DNA of 7,313 nucleotides from Asaia bogorensis (GCA_945871455.1 CAMBXJ010000219.1:1-7313), one strand, 5' to 3'; numbered from the stretch's first letter, positions 1 through 7,239 are shown. Translations and numbers: made by a program. Notes: a model not told the origin generated them from the sequence alone.

Positions 1-66
1 TCAAACATCGCCTTCATCGCGGAGATCTCGGCGGGTTGTCGCGCGACTCTGCTATCTGATGGACCG

Positions 67-1608
67 TCAGGCCGTGTCTTTGGCCCTGATGAACTTCTTC
101 AGTCTGTCCGCGGCCTGCCCAACCTGCTGCATAACGTCGTGCCAGGAGCCCTTTTGCAGCCGCAGTCGCTCTAACTGTCGGAACTTGGCTTCCTCCAGGT
201 CCCGCCCGATGCGGGCCCAGAGGAATTCGATGTTCCATGGTTCTGCCCCCGGTGGCATCGCCACCGGGACTACCGCGTCCGGCGTTGTGCCGAGGATGGC
301 AGCCACGTGCGTCATCGCGGCGCGCATGGTCCTCTCCTTTGACCGTGATGGTTCCACAAAATCGTACGGGGGTATCCACTCGCTGGCGGGGGTCAGCCGA
401 TCCACCTGAGTAAGCGCTACGACCAGCGGCGGTGAACGGCGATAAACCGCTTGGTTGAACCCCGCGCGTAAGGCCTCCAGGGCGCGTACATCCGCATCCC
501 GTCCCGGCTGTACCGAAGAAGCCACCCAGACAATCATGTCACACCGCTCAACTGCCTCGGCTAGGTCCGTACGCGACGCTTCGTCATTAGTCAGGCCTGG
601 CAGATCCACCAGCACGGCGCAGTCCTCGCCATCCACCGACAGCACATGCTCCTTTGGCCCGGCTGGCGTCGGCACAACTTGCACATCGCACAAGACATCC
701 CCGGCCAGGGCATTCACCAGGCTGGATTTGCCAGCATTCACCTGCCCGACCAGAAGCAACCGCGGCGGCGCCATGCGGGATTGTCGCGCTGCCTCGGTCT
801 CGCGCTGCGACGCCTCAATCAGGTCGGTCTCGGAATGGCTCAGCCTGCCGGAATACAGCTCGATCGCCTCGTGACCGATCCTGAGCACGAGCAAACGAGT
901 CGCTTTGGTTTTGGCACTGCCAAACACTGCGCTGCCAACCTGGGCGGCTAACTGTCCCTTTGCCAGCCTTGCTACCCCGGCGGGCGGGTTCGTGAAGAAG
1001 AGTATCGCGTTCCAGGCTTGGTCGGCCACCTCGTACATCGCTTTGAACGTCGGGCCATGCTTTCCGACAGAAGCGGCCGTTCGGATCAGCCTGCCAACAG
1101 TCACGGACCGCGAAAATGGAACGCTGACCAGGATCTCGCTCCGCAGGTCGCGCGCCACGCGCTCGGCAAGCAACAGCGCTTCGGGCAACGGGATCGCGAA
1201 CTCTGGGTGCTTTTCCTCGGGGTGGTAGTGCGTTGCGACCACCCGCACCGCCGAAAGCGCCAAGTCGCGCACGGCCGTTGCGTCGGTAAAGGTCAGCGGC
1301 GCGGCTGCCTGTGCTACCGCTTTGACCTTGTCCATCGCCTCCCGTTCGCGCGGCCCCCAATCTGGTAGCGATCGCGCTTCCTGGGCGACGAACTCATCAA
1401 CCTGACGCTTGAGGCGATGGCGCAAGCTGCGTCGCACTGGCCAAGCCGCCACGCCGAGGAGTACGGCCCCGAGCAGCCAGGGCAGCAGCGCCTGCTTCTC
1501 CCGCAGCCACATCACCCCAAACACCAGCAAAGAGAGAATCGGCAACAGCCAAGCGAGCACCAGCAGAGCCTCGCGCCAGTGCTGGCGAAGCCAGCGCGGC
1601 GTCGTCAT
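67..1608 (-). CDS. Membrane-anchored Era-like (HSR1-related) GTPase, 513 aa
   Basis: Predicted inner-membrane GTP-binding protein; cellular role unknown. Two hydrophobic helices at about residues 14-34 and 40-56 are followed by a basic stretch, suggesting that the body of the protein is cytoplasmic. A middle region of some 200 residues has no fold I recognise. The GTPase domain spans about 283-470: G1 GQVNAGKS at 288-295, a possible G2 Thr314, G3 DLPG at 335-338 and G4 TQVD at 400-403. All are intact, so GTP binding and hydrolysis are likely. The end (475-513) is basic and helical. The ATG overlaps the stop of the upstream 396-aa GTPase (ATGA) and has an AGGAGG site four bases before it inside that gene, which fixes the start and implies translational coupling. 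It resembles proteins often named HSR1-related GTP-binding protein, distantly like Era and YfjP. The GTPase assignment is firm; the function is not. Confidence 0.9.
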   Translation of the reverse strand: MTTPRWLRQHWREALLVLAWLLPILSLLVFGVMWLREKQALLPWLLGAVLLGVAAWPVRRSLRHRLKRQVDEFVAQEARSLPDWGPREREAMDKVKAVAQAAAPLTFTDATAVRDLALSAVRVVATHYHPEEKHPEFAIPLPEALLLAERVARDLRSEILVSVPFSRSVTVGRLIRTAASVGKHGPTFKAMYEVADQAWNAILFFTNPPAGVARLAKGQLAAQVGSAVFGSAKTKATRLLVLRIGHEAIELYSGRLSHSETDLIEASQRETEAARQSRMAPPRLLLVGQVNAGKSSLVNALAGDVLCDVQVVPTPAGPKEHVLSVDGEDCAVLVDLPGLTNDEASRTDLAEAVERCDMIVWVASSVQPGRDADVRALEALRAGFNQAVYRRSPPLVVALTQVDRLTPASEWIPPYDFVEPSRSKERTMRAAMTHVAAILGTTPDAVVPVAMPPGAEPWNIEFLWARIGRDLEEAKFRQLERLRLQKGSWHDVMQQVGQAADRLKKFIRAKDTA

Positions 1609-2795
1609 ACCGCCTCCTTTCGTGAAGTTGCCTTGGGAGGTCGCCAGCGCAGCCCATCAGAGAACGCAGCCCGGATTTCCTCGCGCGGTGCAGTTTTCCC
1701 GCGGCGTTGGTAATCGAGCCAGACGCAGGCCGCTTGTCCCAACCCAACCATCATTCCAAAGGCGAGTGCGCCGTTGATCGCGGCACCCCCAACAGAACCC
1801 AGGAGTGGTATCAGTTTGAGCAGCTCGCCCAGCCCGAAGCGTAACCCCCACACAAAAAGCGTCCCGAAACCGATTGCCCCGAAAAACTGCGAGAAGGTCG
1901 CATACGTCCATTGCACCCGGTAGTGCCGGCCCAACGCCTGCAGCATCAGCCCGTTCGTCGACGCAAAGGTGGCCACGTCCACGAATGGCACAGGGATCGT
2001 AGCGCCGCCCGCCGCCAAGGTCGCATAGGCAAGAATTGTGGCCCGGCAACGCCGGACGAACGCATCCTTCTCCTTACGGTCATACGCATCGAATACCTGC
2101 AGCCCCGCCGTCACCAGCACACCGCGGAGCGCGTCAGACCTGTAGTCCGCCGGGGCGTACCCGTCCTCCGCCCGGGTGAAGTCGATCGGGACGAAAACCG
2201 GCGTGACGCCCTGTAGCCCAACCAGCAGGTCACGCTGATACGCCAACGCCTGACGCAGCCCACGCAACGCATCGTTACCACCCGCGGCCCCGTCTGCGAA
2301 CTCATCCGGGTGCGGGTGCGTAACGCCGACGGGATAGAGATCATGAAGCCCGGTCTGCGCAACGACGATAGGCCAATCTGGATGCCGCTTCCGCGCCGTC
2401 CGCAGCACCGAGAGCACGGCTTCCTGAGTCGGATCAGACACGCGCATCGCAGCAAGTATCAAGTGGGACTGTCCCTCGGCCCAGGAGATGTCTTCGGCAG
2501 GATCGTAATCGGGCTCCTCAAGTCCACGGGTGTCCAGAAACCGGAGCAGAGGTACGTCTTCAGGATAGTCGAAAACACGAGCGGTGCGTGTGCACGGCGC
2601 GAAACCATTGCCGATTTCAACCTGATCGTACCCAGTGAGCACCGCAACAATAGAGGATTTGCCCGCACCGGTCTTGCCGACCAACCATATGACGGGAGCC
2701 AGGCGCTGCGCGGCGGTACGTGCCGCGGCCGCCGTGTCGGGTGTGGCGAAGAGCGCGTCGGCAATGGCGCGATACAGGTTATCGAACCAGGACAT
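1605..2795 (-). CDS. YfjP/YcjF-like GTPase with C-terminal DUF697-type hydrophobic region, 396 aa
   Basis: Predicted P-loop GTPase of the Era-like group, probably membrane associated. The N-terminal GTPase domain shows G1 GKTGAGKS at residues 40-47, a candidate G2 Thr69, and G3 DTRG at 88-91 with Arg where Pro is usual. The G4 region AQTGLHD at 146-152 departs from the usual N/T-K-x-D, so guanine specificity is less certain than in its partner. From about 250 to 360 the chain is rich in Gly, Ala and hydrophobic residues (IPVPFVDVATF, then LLKLIPLLGSVGGAAINGA), a pattern I associate with DUF697/YcjF-type membrane-associating domains. It is first in a two-gene operon; its stop overlaps the start of the 513-aa GTPase by ATGA. 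No strong Shine-Dalgarno precedes the ATG, but no alternative in-frame start lies close upstream. The pairing suggests that the two GTPases work together, which is inference. Confidence 0.88.
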   Translation of the reverse strand: MSWFDNLYRAIADALFATPDTAAAARTAAQRLAPVIWLVGKTGAGKSSIVAVLTGYDQVEIGNGFAPCTRTARVFDYPEDVPLLRFLDTRGLEEPDYDPAEDISWAEGQSHLILAAMRVSDPTQEAVLSVLRTARKRHPDWPIVVAQTGLHDLYPVGVTHPHPDEFADGAAGGNDALRGLRQALAYQRDLLVGLQGVTPVFVPIDFTRAEDGYAPADYRSDALRGVLVTAGLQVFDAYDRKEKDAFVRRCRATILAYATLAAGGATIPVPFVDVATFASTNGLMLQALGRHYRVQWTYATFSQFFGAIGFGTLFVWGLRFGLGELLKLIPLLGSVGGAAINGALAFGMMVGLGQAACVWLDYQRRGKTAPREEIRAAFSDGLRWRPPKATSRKEAV

Positions 2796-2836
2796 TGTGA
2801 TGTGCGGCCTCGGGCCTGAGAGTATCCATGCAAGAA

Positions 2837-2857
2837 GCTACCGGTTGATCCGATAGC
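2837..2857 (-). terminator. Hairpin before the GTPase operon, possible weak terminator or leader structure
   Basis: On the minus strand an eight-pair stem, GCTATCGG against CCGGTAGC, encloses a five-base loop ATCAA. The single imperfect pair is a T-G wobble on this strand but a C-A mismatch on the plus strand, which favours a role in minus-strand RNA. It starts 36 bases after the stop of the small 64-codon frame and ends 42 bases before the GTPase start. The following TTCTTGC is only a weak T-run, so intrinsic termination would be inefficient at best. It might instead stabilise or attenuate the GTPase message. Confidence 0.35.
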
Positions 2858-2892
2858 GCGACAAGCTCCCAGCGCGCGCCAGGCTCCGACCT

Positions 2893-3087
2893 TCAGTCTA
2901 TTTCCCAGAACGCAAGCCCCCGCCAACGGAACAGCACGAAGGACTCGTTGCCGATTCGTACCACTGCGCTCCCGTGGACGCAAGAGGGTTCAAGTTTCCT
3001 CGAAAAGCGGTGGATTTCTGCGGGATTCCACGCAAAGGTACCGCCGAAAATGCCCCTCGCAAAACTGAGCCCTGGTAGCAGTCCCAT
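2893..3087 (-). CDS. Small hypothetical protein, 64 aa (possibly a decayed longer gene)
   Basis: I do not recognise this protein. The frame reads like a real one: glycine-rich start (GLLPGLSFARGIFGG), a central polar part, and an aromatic-rich beta-like tail (VVRIGNESFVLFRWRGLAFWEID in two overlapping pieces around residues 42-64). It lacks the Arg/Pro/Ser bias of shadow frames in this window. No signal peptide or membrane segment is clear. The ATG has only a poor ribosome site. The same frame extends upstream to an ATG at 3132 that has an excellent one (GGGGAGG, seven bases away), but TGA at 3112-3114 and TAG at 3106-3108 interrupt it. So this is either a small gene with a leader, or a 79-codon gene broken by two stops. 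It shares orientation with the GTPase operon, 97 bases away. Confidence 0.4.
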   Translation of the reverse strand: MGLLPGLSFARGIFGGTFAWNPAEIHRFSRKLEPSCVHGSAVVRIGNESFVLFRWRGLAFWEID

Positions 3088-3115
3088 GCGCAGGATTTCG
3101 CTCTGCTACTCTCAG
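3065..3115 (-). promoter_or_regulatory. Inverted repeat enclosing the start codon of the small frame
   Basis: On the minus strand the arms GTAGCAG (3103-3109) and CTGCTAC (3075-3081) match perfectly over seven bases around a 21-base loop. An outer pair CTGAG (3111-3115 and 3065-3069) extends the stem after a bulge. The ATG at 3085-3087 lies in the loop, and the stops of the upstream six-codon frame (3112-3114) and the second stop (3106-3108) lie in the 5' arm. In RNA this could limit access to the small frame's start and be opened by a ribosome on the upstream frame. The repeat is seen directly; the control role is inference. Confidence 0.4.
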
Positions 3116-3132
3116 ATTATGAGACCGTTCAT
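3112..3132 (-). CDS. Six-codon open frame with strong ribosome site (leader peptide or remnant gene start)
   Basis: ATG at 3130-3132 is preceded by GGGGAGG (3140-3146) at a seven-base spacing, the best Shine-Dalgarno in the gap. Translation gives MNGLII and a TGA. The stop falls in the outer 5' arm of the inverted repeat that encloses the next in-frame ATG (3087), as a translational leader would. The simpler reading is that this is the original start of the downstream frame, cut off by two nonsense mutations. Confidence 0.25.
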   Translation of the reverse strand: MNGLII

Positions 3133-3166
3133 GAAAAATCCTCCCCGGTTCGAATGATTAGGCAGA

Positions 3167-3194
3167 ACCATAAGAGGGGCAAAAATGTGGGCAA
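3167..3194 (-). promoter_or_regulatory. Weak candidate promoter for the small frame
   Basis: On the minus strand TTGCCC (3189-3194) and TATGGT (3167-3172) are separated by 16 bases and lie about 35 bases before the strong ribosome site at 3140-3146. A second pairing, TTGCCC at 3177-3182 with TAATCA at 3155-3160, is about as good. Neither is close enough to the sigma-70 consensus to be firm. Confidence 0.2.
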
Positions 3195-3223
3195 ACAGGC
3201 GCCCGCCCGCCGCGCGCCAACGA

Positions 3224-3995
3224 TCAAACGGAAGACGGGACCAAAACTATTGGCGTGGACGCGATTAACGCGGGCCCAAGTCGCGCTCTGACGTAATGGT
3301 CGAGCGGTTGAACGATCGCGGCGCCGGCCACTTTGAGCCTGCTGCCCAGATAATCCCAGAGCGCGATACCCAGTTTGTCACTGGTCTTGGCGAGGCTGAG
3401 GAACGCGTCATGGCAATCCCGTCCGATCTCACAGCGGGTTCCGGCGCTGATCTTCCGCCGCGTGACGTGACAGCAGATGTCGTTCTCCGAGCCGTTGGTG
3501 TGCAGCGAAATTTCCGGCCGTTCCAGCACCATCAACAGTTCGATCTTGTTGGCGTGCAGCCGCGCCAGCAGGCGGTTCAGCGTGACGTAGCCGGTGCGGC
3601 CAAGGAAAATACGGCCGAAGCGAACCCGCAATGCCCGAGCCCGGCGCTTGCTCGGTTTGATCTGATAGGCTTTGAGGTCCGCGCAAAAGTTCCAAATCAA
3701 AACCGCGAACCGGTGCTTGAGCCGCGCGATGCTCGTCGGTGAAGGTGTCGAGCCTGTGCACCAGCCGCTCCGCGTGAACCCAGCAAAGCTCATGTCAGCC
3801 GACGTTGAACTGTCCAGCGTCATTGGTCAGGATCGCGGTGTCGCACAGGAATTCATGTGCTTGAACGCTGCCCCACAATGCGCCCTCGGTGGCGACCCGG
3901 ATCGAGTCGGGCGTGACCTTCAACGCGGCGAAGCCCAGCCGCTCGAAATGAGCCGTCCACGCCGCTTGATCGGCGAACCGCGTCTGTGACCTCAT
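3224..3995 (-). pseudogene. IS66-like transposase, 5'-truncated, with in-frame stop and frameshift
   Basis: Remnant of the C-terminal half of a transposase. Reading leftwards, one frame gives an N-terminal piece (about FADQAAWTAHFERLGF through ILTNDAGQFNVG), then an in-frame TGA at 3795-3797. The same frame resumes as HELCWVHAERLVHRLDTF through HRAAQ. Near 3703-3708 an extra base (or loss of two) moves the homology to the next frame, starting FAVLIWNFCADLKAYQ and running through LLARLHANKIELLMVLERPE, HTNGSENDI and FLSLAKTSDKLGIALWDYL to the stop at 3224-3226. This end block (Asn-x-x-Glu-Asn-like motif, then the helix with WDYLG) matches my memory of IS66-like transposases common in Alphaproteobacteria. 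About half of the protein is missing at the 5' end, and the homology fades at the recombinase stop codon. The transposase identity is confident; the exact family is less so. Confidence 0.75.
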
Positions 3996-5173
3996 CCGAA
4001 AAGATCGGCCTGTTTTGATGGCTTCGGTGGCTTACGCCGCTTCCTCGGTATCGACACAGGTTCCGGGTCCGGCTCCTGATGGAGCGGTTTGTCCCAGTCG
4101 GGACCGAGAATCTTTCGCGCCTCATCCTCGATAACGGTCACACTGGCATCCTGGTTGCGGGAGGCGGCCAGATTGTTGGCGCGCGTGTAACTTTTCAAGG
4201 TCATCTCTGCGCCATTCCCCAGCAGGAGGGGACCATCGAGAGGCCGGTCCCCGGCGACGACGGCGCGGGTGGTAGGCAAACTGGCCCTGAACCGGTGTGG
4301 CCCAAAGCTGACGCCATAACGCTGCTTTGAACGGAAGGCGATCATGTATTCCATACCTTTCCGCCCCAGGGGCTCGCCCTTCTCCGTTATCCATGGGGCA
4401 TCACTCTCCCGGCCCGCCAGGAGTTCATTGCGTTCAACGGTGATATAGCGCTCAAGAATACGGCTGACCCGCGGACCGAGCGACAGTTCCAGGATATTGC
4501 GCGCCTTGGTCACCGACGTGTCCTGTACCAGGTCCCATCCCTCGGCGGTGCGCTTGAGATGCGAACCGAGGCGGCATTGCATCAGGGCACGCGCTCGGGG
4601 CGCTCTGCTCGCGAGAATGCCGATCATGGCGGCGTCCCGCATCAGGATCTGCCGGCGTGCCGGTACCGGTAATGTCAGGGCTTCATGATACAGGTCTTCG
4701 GCCCAGAGTTCGTTATGCCGGGAGTCCGGCACGAAGACGGCGCGCCGGCTCATGTCCAGCATCTGACGGATCGAGACCCCTTCCGGTCGTGTGACGAACC
4801 CGAAATCCCGCTCTGGTGCTATGAGTTGCAAGGCACCGCGCAGTTCCTCGAACCGCCCGACAATCGTATAATCGCCGTTGCCACGCTCCTCGAGATGCAC
4901 GAAGTAGCCGTCGATCCGATCCAGGGTCACCCGGTCCGCGGCCGCGACGGCGGGATCCAACTCATCCATGTCCTGGAGATAGCGGAGCCACATGCCGTAA
5001 CCCTGGATATATTTGTCATAGGTGCTGGGACTACGCCGCCGTCCTCCGCCATATTTCCGGAACGGGCTGTTCGCGCGCGTTAGGGCCTGAGCCCAGGCCA
5101 AGGCATCGACGGGAGGCCAGTCTGCAAGCTTCAGCGCATGATTGACGTTTCGAGGCAGCGGGGTGGCGGTCAT
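3992..5173 (-). CDS. Tyrosine recombinase/integrase, 393 aa (second of a tandem pair)
   Basis: Site-specific DNA recombinase of the tyrosine family, expected to cut and rejoin DNA through a 3'-phosphotyrosine. A core-binding SAM-like region covers about residues 45-125 and the catalytic domain about 170-340. Visible catalytic residues are Arg193 (in RARALMQCRLGSHL), His293 and Arg296 (GPHRFR) and the nucleophile Tyr329 (LKSYTRA). The position nine before Tyr, usually His or Trp, is Asn320 (LLGNG). The beta-hairpin Lys may be Lys223. A basic, Pro-rich tail (365-393) ends in ADLFG. The ATG overlaps the stop of the 689-aa recombinase (ATGA) and has AGGAGGT five bases upstream, so the start is firm and the two are probably co-translated. 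The stop abuts the truncated transposase. The family is sure; the substrate site is unknown. Confidence 0.9.
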   Translation of the reverse strand: MTATPLPRNVNHALKLADWPPVDALAWAQALTRANSPFRKYGGGRRRSPSTYDKYIQGYGMWLRYLQDMDELDPAVAAADRVTLDRIDGYFVHLEERGNGDYTIVGRFEELRGALQLIAPERDFGFVTRPEGVSIRQMLDMSRRAVFVPDSRHNELWAEDLYHEALTLPVPARRQILMRDAAMIGILASRAPRARALMQCRLGSHLKRTAEGWDLVQDTSVTKARNILELSLGPRVSRILERYITVERNELLAGRESDAPWITEKGEPLGRKGMEYMIAFRSKQRYGVSFGPHRFRASLPTTRAVVAGDRPLDGPLLLGNGAEMTLKSYTRANNLAASRNQDASVTVIEDEARKILGPDWDKPLHQEPDPEPVSIPRKRRKPPKPSKQADLFG

Positions 5174-7239
5174 CTCACACCTCCTGTGTGGCGGCCAGGC
5201 TTGGCGCGTGAGGTTGCCAATTGGCTGAGCCGGTCTTCTTCCCTGTCCACCAGCAGGTCCTGATGGCGCGCCGCCTCCTTCGCCTCCAACGCGGCATAAT
5301 GAGCCAGGACGAGCTGCAAGGTCTTGTCGCCGAGCAGCAGGCGGCAGAATTCAAGGGCACCGGGCGAATGCTCAAGGCAGAGGCGGACGGCGATAGCACG
5401 GAACAGATGCGGATTGATCCGGACCCCGACCCGTTCGTAGATCGCGGTCTCGATGCCGGTTCTGGTCGTCTCGATCGAGAGTGGGCCGGATCGGCCCTCC
5501 TCTCCCGCGGGAAACAGCCAGCGATGCGGCCCGATATCGGTGCGGCCGCCCTCCAGGATCGGCAGGAACTTGTCGATATAGACCCGCAGCATCTCCACCA
5601 GTCGAGCGCCGACAGAGAACTCGAGAGCGAACCAATTCTTGGTTTCAAACGCCTCAAAGGCGAGGGTGACCACGTCGGACGTGGCACCGGAGAATTTCAG
5701 ATTGATACCGATCCGAATAGAGGCAAGATTCTTGATCCGGAGGGGGATACGGCACAAAATGCCGATCAGAATCGCGGTGCGCGCCTTTCGCGCTGCCTGG
5801 TAGAGTCTCGCCTGAACCTGTTTGGCCGTGAGACGCTTCTTGTTCGGCTCAATCCGGTCGAGCATCTCGAGTGCTTCGCGCATCAGTTTTCGCGGCAGGA
5901 TCATCAGATTGGTAAGATTGCGCCGGTCGTCGAACAGCAGTCGCAACCGATCCCGGTTCTTTCGGGTCGGTCGGCCCAGCTTGGGGCTGCGAACGTCGGC
6001 GGAAAGCTCTTTCAGTCTACGCAGATCCTCGAGCTGTTTGCGCAGATCCTCGGGCGGGGTCGGGATCTTGCAGTTATGCTGGGCAATGATGATGAGGGTG
6101 GAACAGATCCCATCGAGATTGGTACTGCAGCCCCTCTCGAAATCCTGGCGCTTTGCTTCGGGCAGGGTCGCGCGATGTCGCTCGGCCTTGTCCCAGTAGA
6201 AGGTTACAATGCGGTCGGCCGCGTCACCAGTCACCAGATCCTTCAAGCCGGTAATGGACTGCGGGTCTGTGCCGGTTGCGACAAGGGCCCCCGCGGCGCC
6301 GCGGATACAGGTCAGGCGTGTTTTGATCGTCGCCGGTCGAAGAGGTTTCTTCTTGCCGATGCGGCGAAACCTGGTTTGATTGTCCGTGCCGTTCATCCGA
6401 CGGACCAGAGCCGCCACGTCTTCCTGAAATGAGACCGGATAGCTTGAGATCGGCGGATTGGGCGGCGGTCGGTGACCGGGGAGGACGAGTTTCGCTTGTG
6501 GCCAGTCGGGATTTGCGGCCGCCGTTGCCGTCCATACCCGGGTGAGATGCGGCACGATGCGGTCGATCCGCACAGCGAAATGGTTCTGCTCCAGGAAGGC
6601 CGCGTAATGGACGAGGGTCTCGCCGGTGACGGCCTGCGGAGCCAGCCCGTTGTCGCGACACCAGGCGACGAACCGGCGTGCCGCGGGACGCCCATATCGC
6701 GTCGTGGCATCGATGAAGGCGGCGAAAGGATCGCCCGGGGGTGGTTCGGCGGCCTGATGAGGGAGAACTTTGCCCAGTTCCCTGGCGAGGCGCCTGAATC
6801 CTGACTTGGCGGTGCGAAAGGACCTCTCCCTTTCAAAGCCCGCGGCTCCGTACGATACGCCGCGCAGACGCTGGTTGATCGAGGCAATGTCGAATGGAAT
6901 CGTCGTGAGATCGAGTTTCCTGCGCTCAGGCAGAATATAGCCCGGATCGGCACGGGCCCGGACGATGGCGAGGATCCAGCCGATGCGGCGGACATTGCTG
7001 GCGAGCACATCTCGCACCGACTTTGACCAGTCGGTACGAGACTGCACGTAGGCAATCGCATCGGCAAAGGTTTTGACCTCGAGGGCGGGACGGGCCGTTC
7101 TCGTCGGGAGTTTGGAATTCCTCGCCCGAGGCGGCGCGGGAGAGCGAGCGATCTGGGCTGGAGCCTGACGGGGCGACGGCGGCGCGATAGCTGGCGGGGG
7201 CTGGTCCGGGAAGGAGAACGCGAAGGCGGCCTGAGTCAC
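5170..7239 (-). CDS. Large tyrosine recombinase/integrase, 689 aa (first of a tandem pair)
   Basis: Large tyrosine recombinase, nearly twice the usual integrase length and near the size of Tn554 TnpB-type proteins. It starts with a Pro/Ala-rich, probably disordered tail (about 10-50), then DNA-binding helical regions (about 55-160 and 170-240), a long basic linker (about 395-480), and the catalytic domain (about 485-655). Catalytic residues: Arg501 (IPLRIKNLASIRIG), probable Lys534 (FETKNW), His611 and Arg614 (NPHLFR), Tyr648 (LAHYAAL). The usual motif-III His or Trp is Asp638 (LLLGDKT). The start is GTG, supported by AGAGGA about eight bases upstream; the first ATG would lie deep inside the protein. 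It heads the operon with the 393-aa recombinase. The two probably act on the same DNA sites, as multi-recombinase transposons do, but that is inference. Confidence 0.9.
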   Translation of the reverse strand: MTQAAFAFSFPDQPPPAIAPPSPRQAPAQIARSPAPPRARNSKLPTRTARPALEVKTFADAIAYVQSRTDWSKSVRDVLASNVRRIGWILAIVRARADPGYILPERRKLDLTTIPFDIASINQRLRGVSYGAAGFERERSFRTAKSGFRRLARELGKVLPHQAAEPPPGDPFAAFIDATTRYGRPAARRFVAWCRDNGLAPQAVTGETLVHYAAFLEQNHFAVRIDRIVPHLTRVWTATAAANPDWPQAKLVLPGHRPPPNPPISSYPVSFQEDVAALVRRMNGTDNQTRFRRIGKKKPLRPATIKTRLTCIRGAAGALVATGTDPQSITGLKDLVTGDAADRIVTFYWDKAERHRATLPEAKRQDFERGCSTNLDGICSTLIIIAQHNCKIPTPPEDLRKQLEDLRRLKELSADVRSPKLGRPTRKNRDRLRLLFDDRRNLTNLMILPRKLMREALEMLDRIEPNKKRLTAKQVQARLYQAARKARTAILIGILCRIPLRIKNLASIRIGINLKFSGATSDVVTLAFEAFETKNWFALEFSVGARLVEMLRVYIDKFLPILEGGRTDIGPHRWLFPAGEEGRSGPLSIETTRTGIETAIYERVGVRINPHLFRAIAVRLCLEHSPGALEFCRLLLGDKTLQLVLAHYAALEAKEAARHQDLLVDREEDRLSQLATSRAKPGRHTGGVR

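Noticed and set aside
1..17. Possible start of another minus-strand gene (ATG at 15-17, with ATG again at 6-8)
   Set aside because: Only a few codons lie in the window and the upstream GAGAT is a weak ribosome site; it cannot be told from chance.
2310..2819. 169-codon plus-strand frame and a 174-codon minus-strand frame overlapping the 396-aa GTPase start
   Set aside because: Both are shadows of the GTPase frame. Their products are low-complexity and Arg/Pro-rich, with no motif.
3198..3218. GC-rich hairpin (GGCGC/GCGCC, 11-base loop) after the transposase stop
   Set aside because: Only five pairs in a stretch of simple GC composition and no T-run on either side; probably chance.
3185..3268. 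27-codon plus-strand frame with a GAGGGG ribosome-like site
   Set aside because: Very short, Arg-rich, running into the transposase remnant on the opposite strand, with no supporting homology or promoter.
5221..6432. 403-codon open frame on the plus strand
   Set aside because: It lies wholly antisense to the 689-aa recombinase, whose catalytic motifs are intact. Long antisense frames are expected in high-GC coding DNA, and the product has no recognisable domain.
3992..7239. A RIT (recombinase in trio) element
   Set aside because: Only two recombinases are present, their sizes differ strongly, and no flanking inverted repeats were found by eye.
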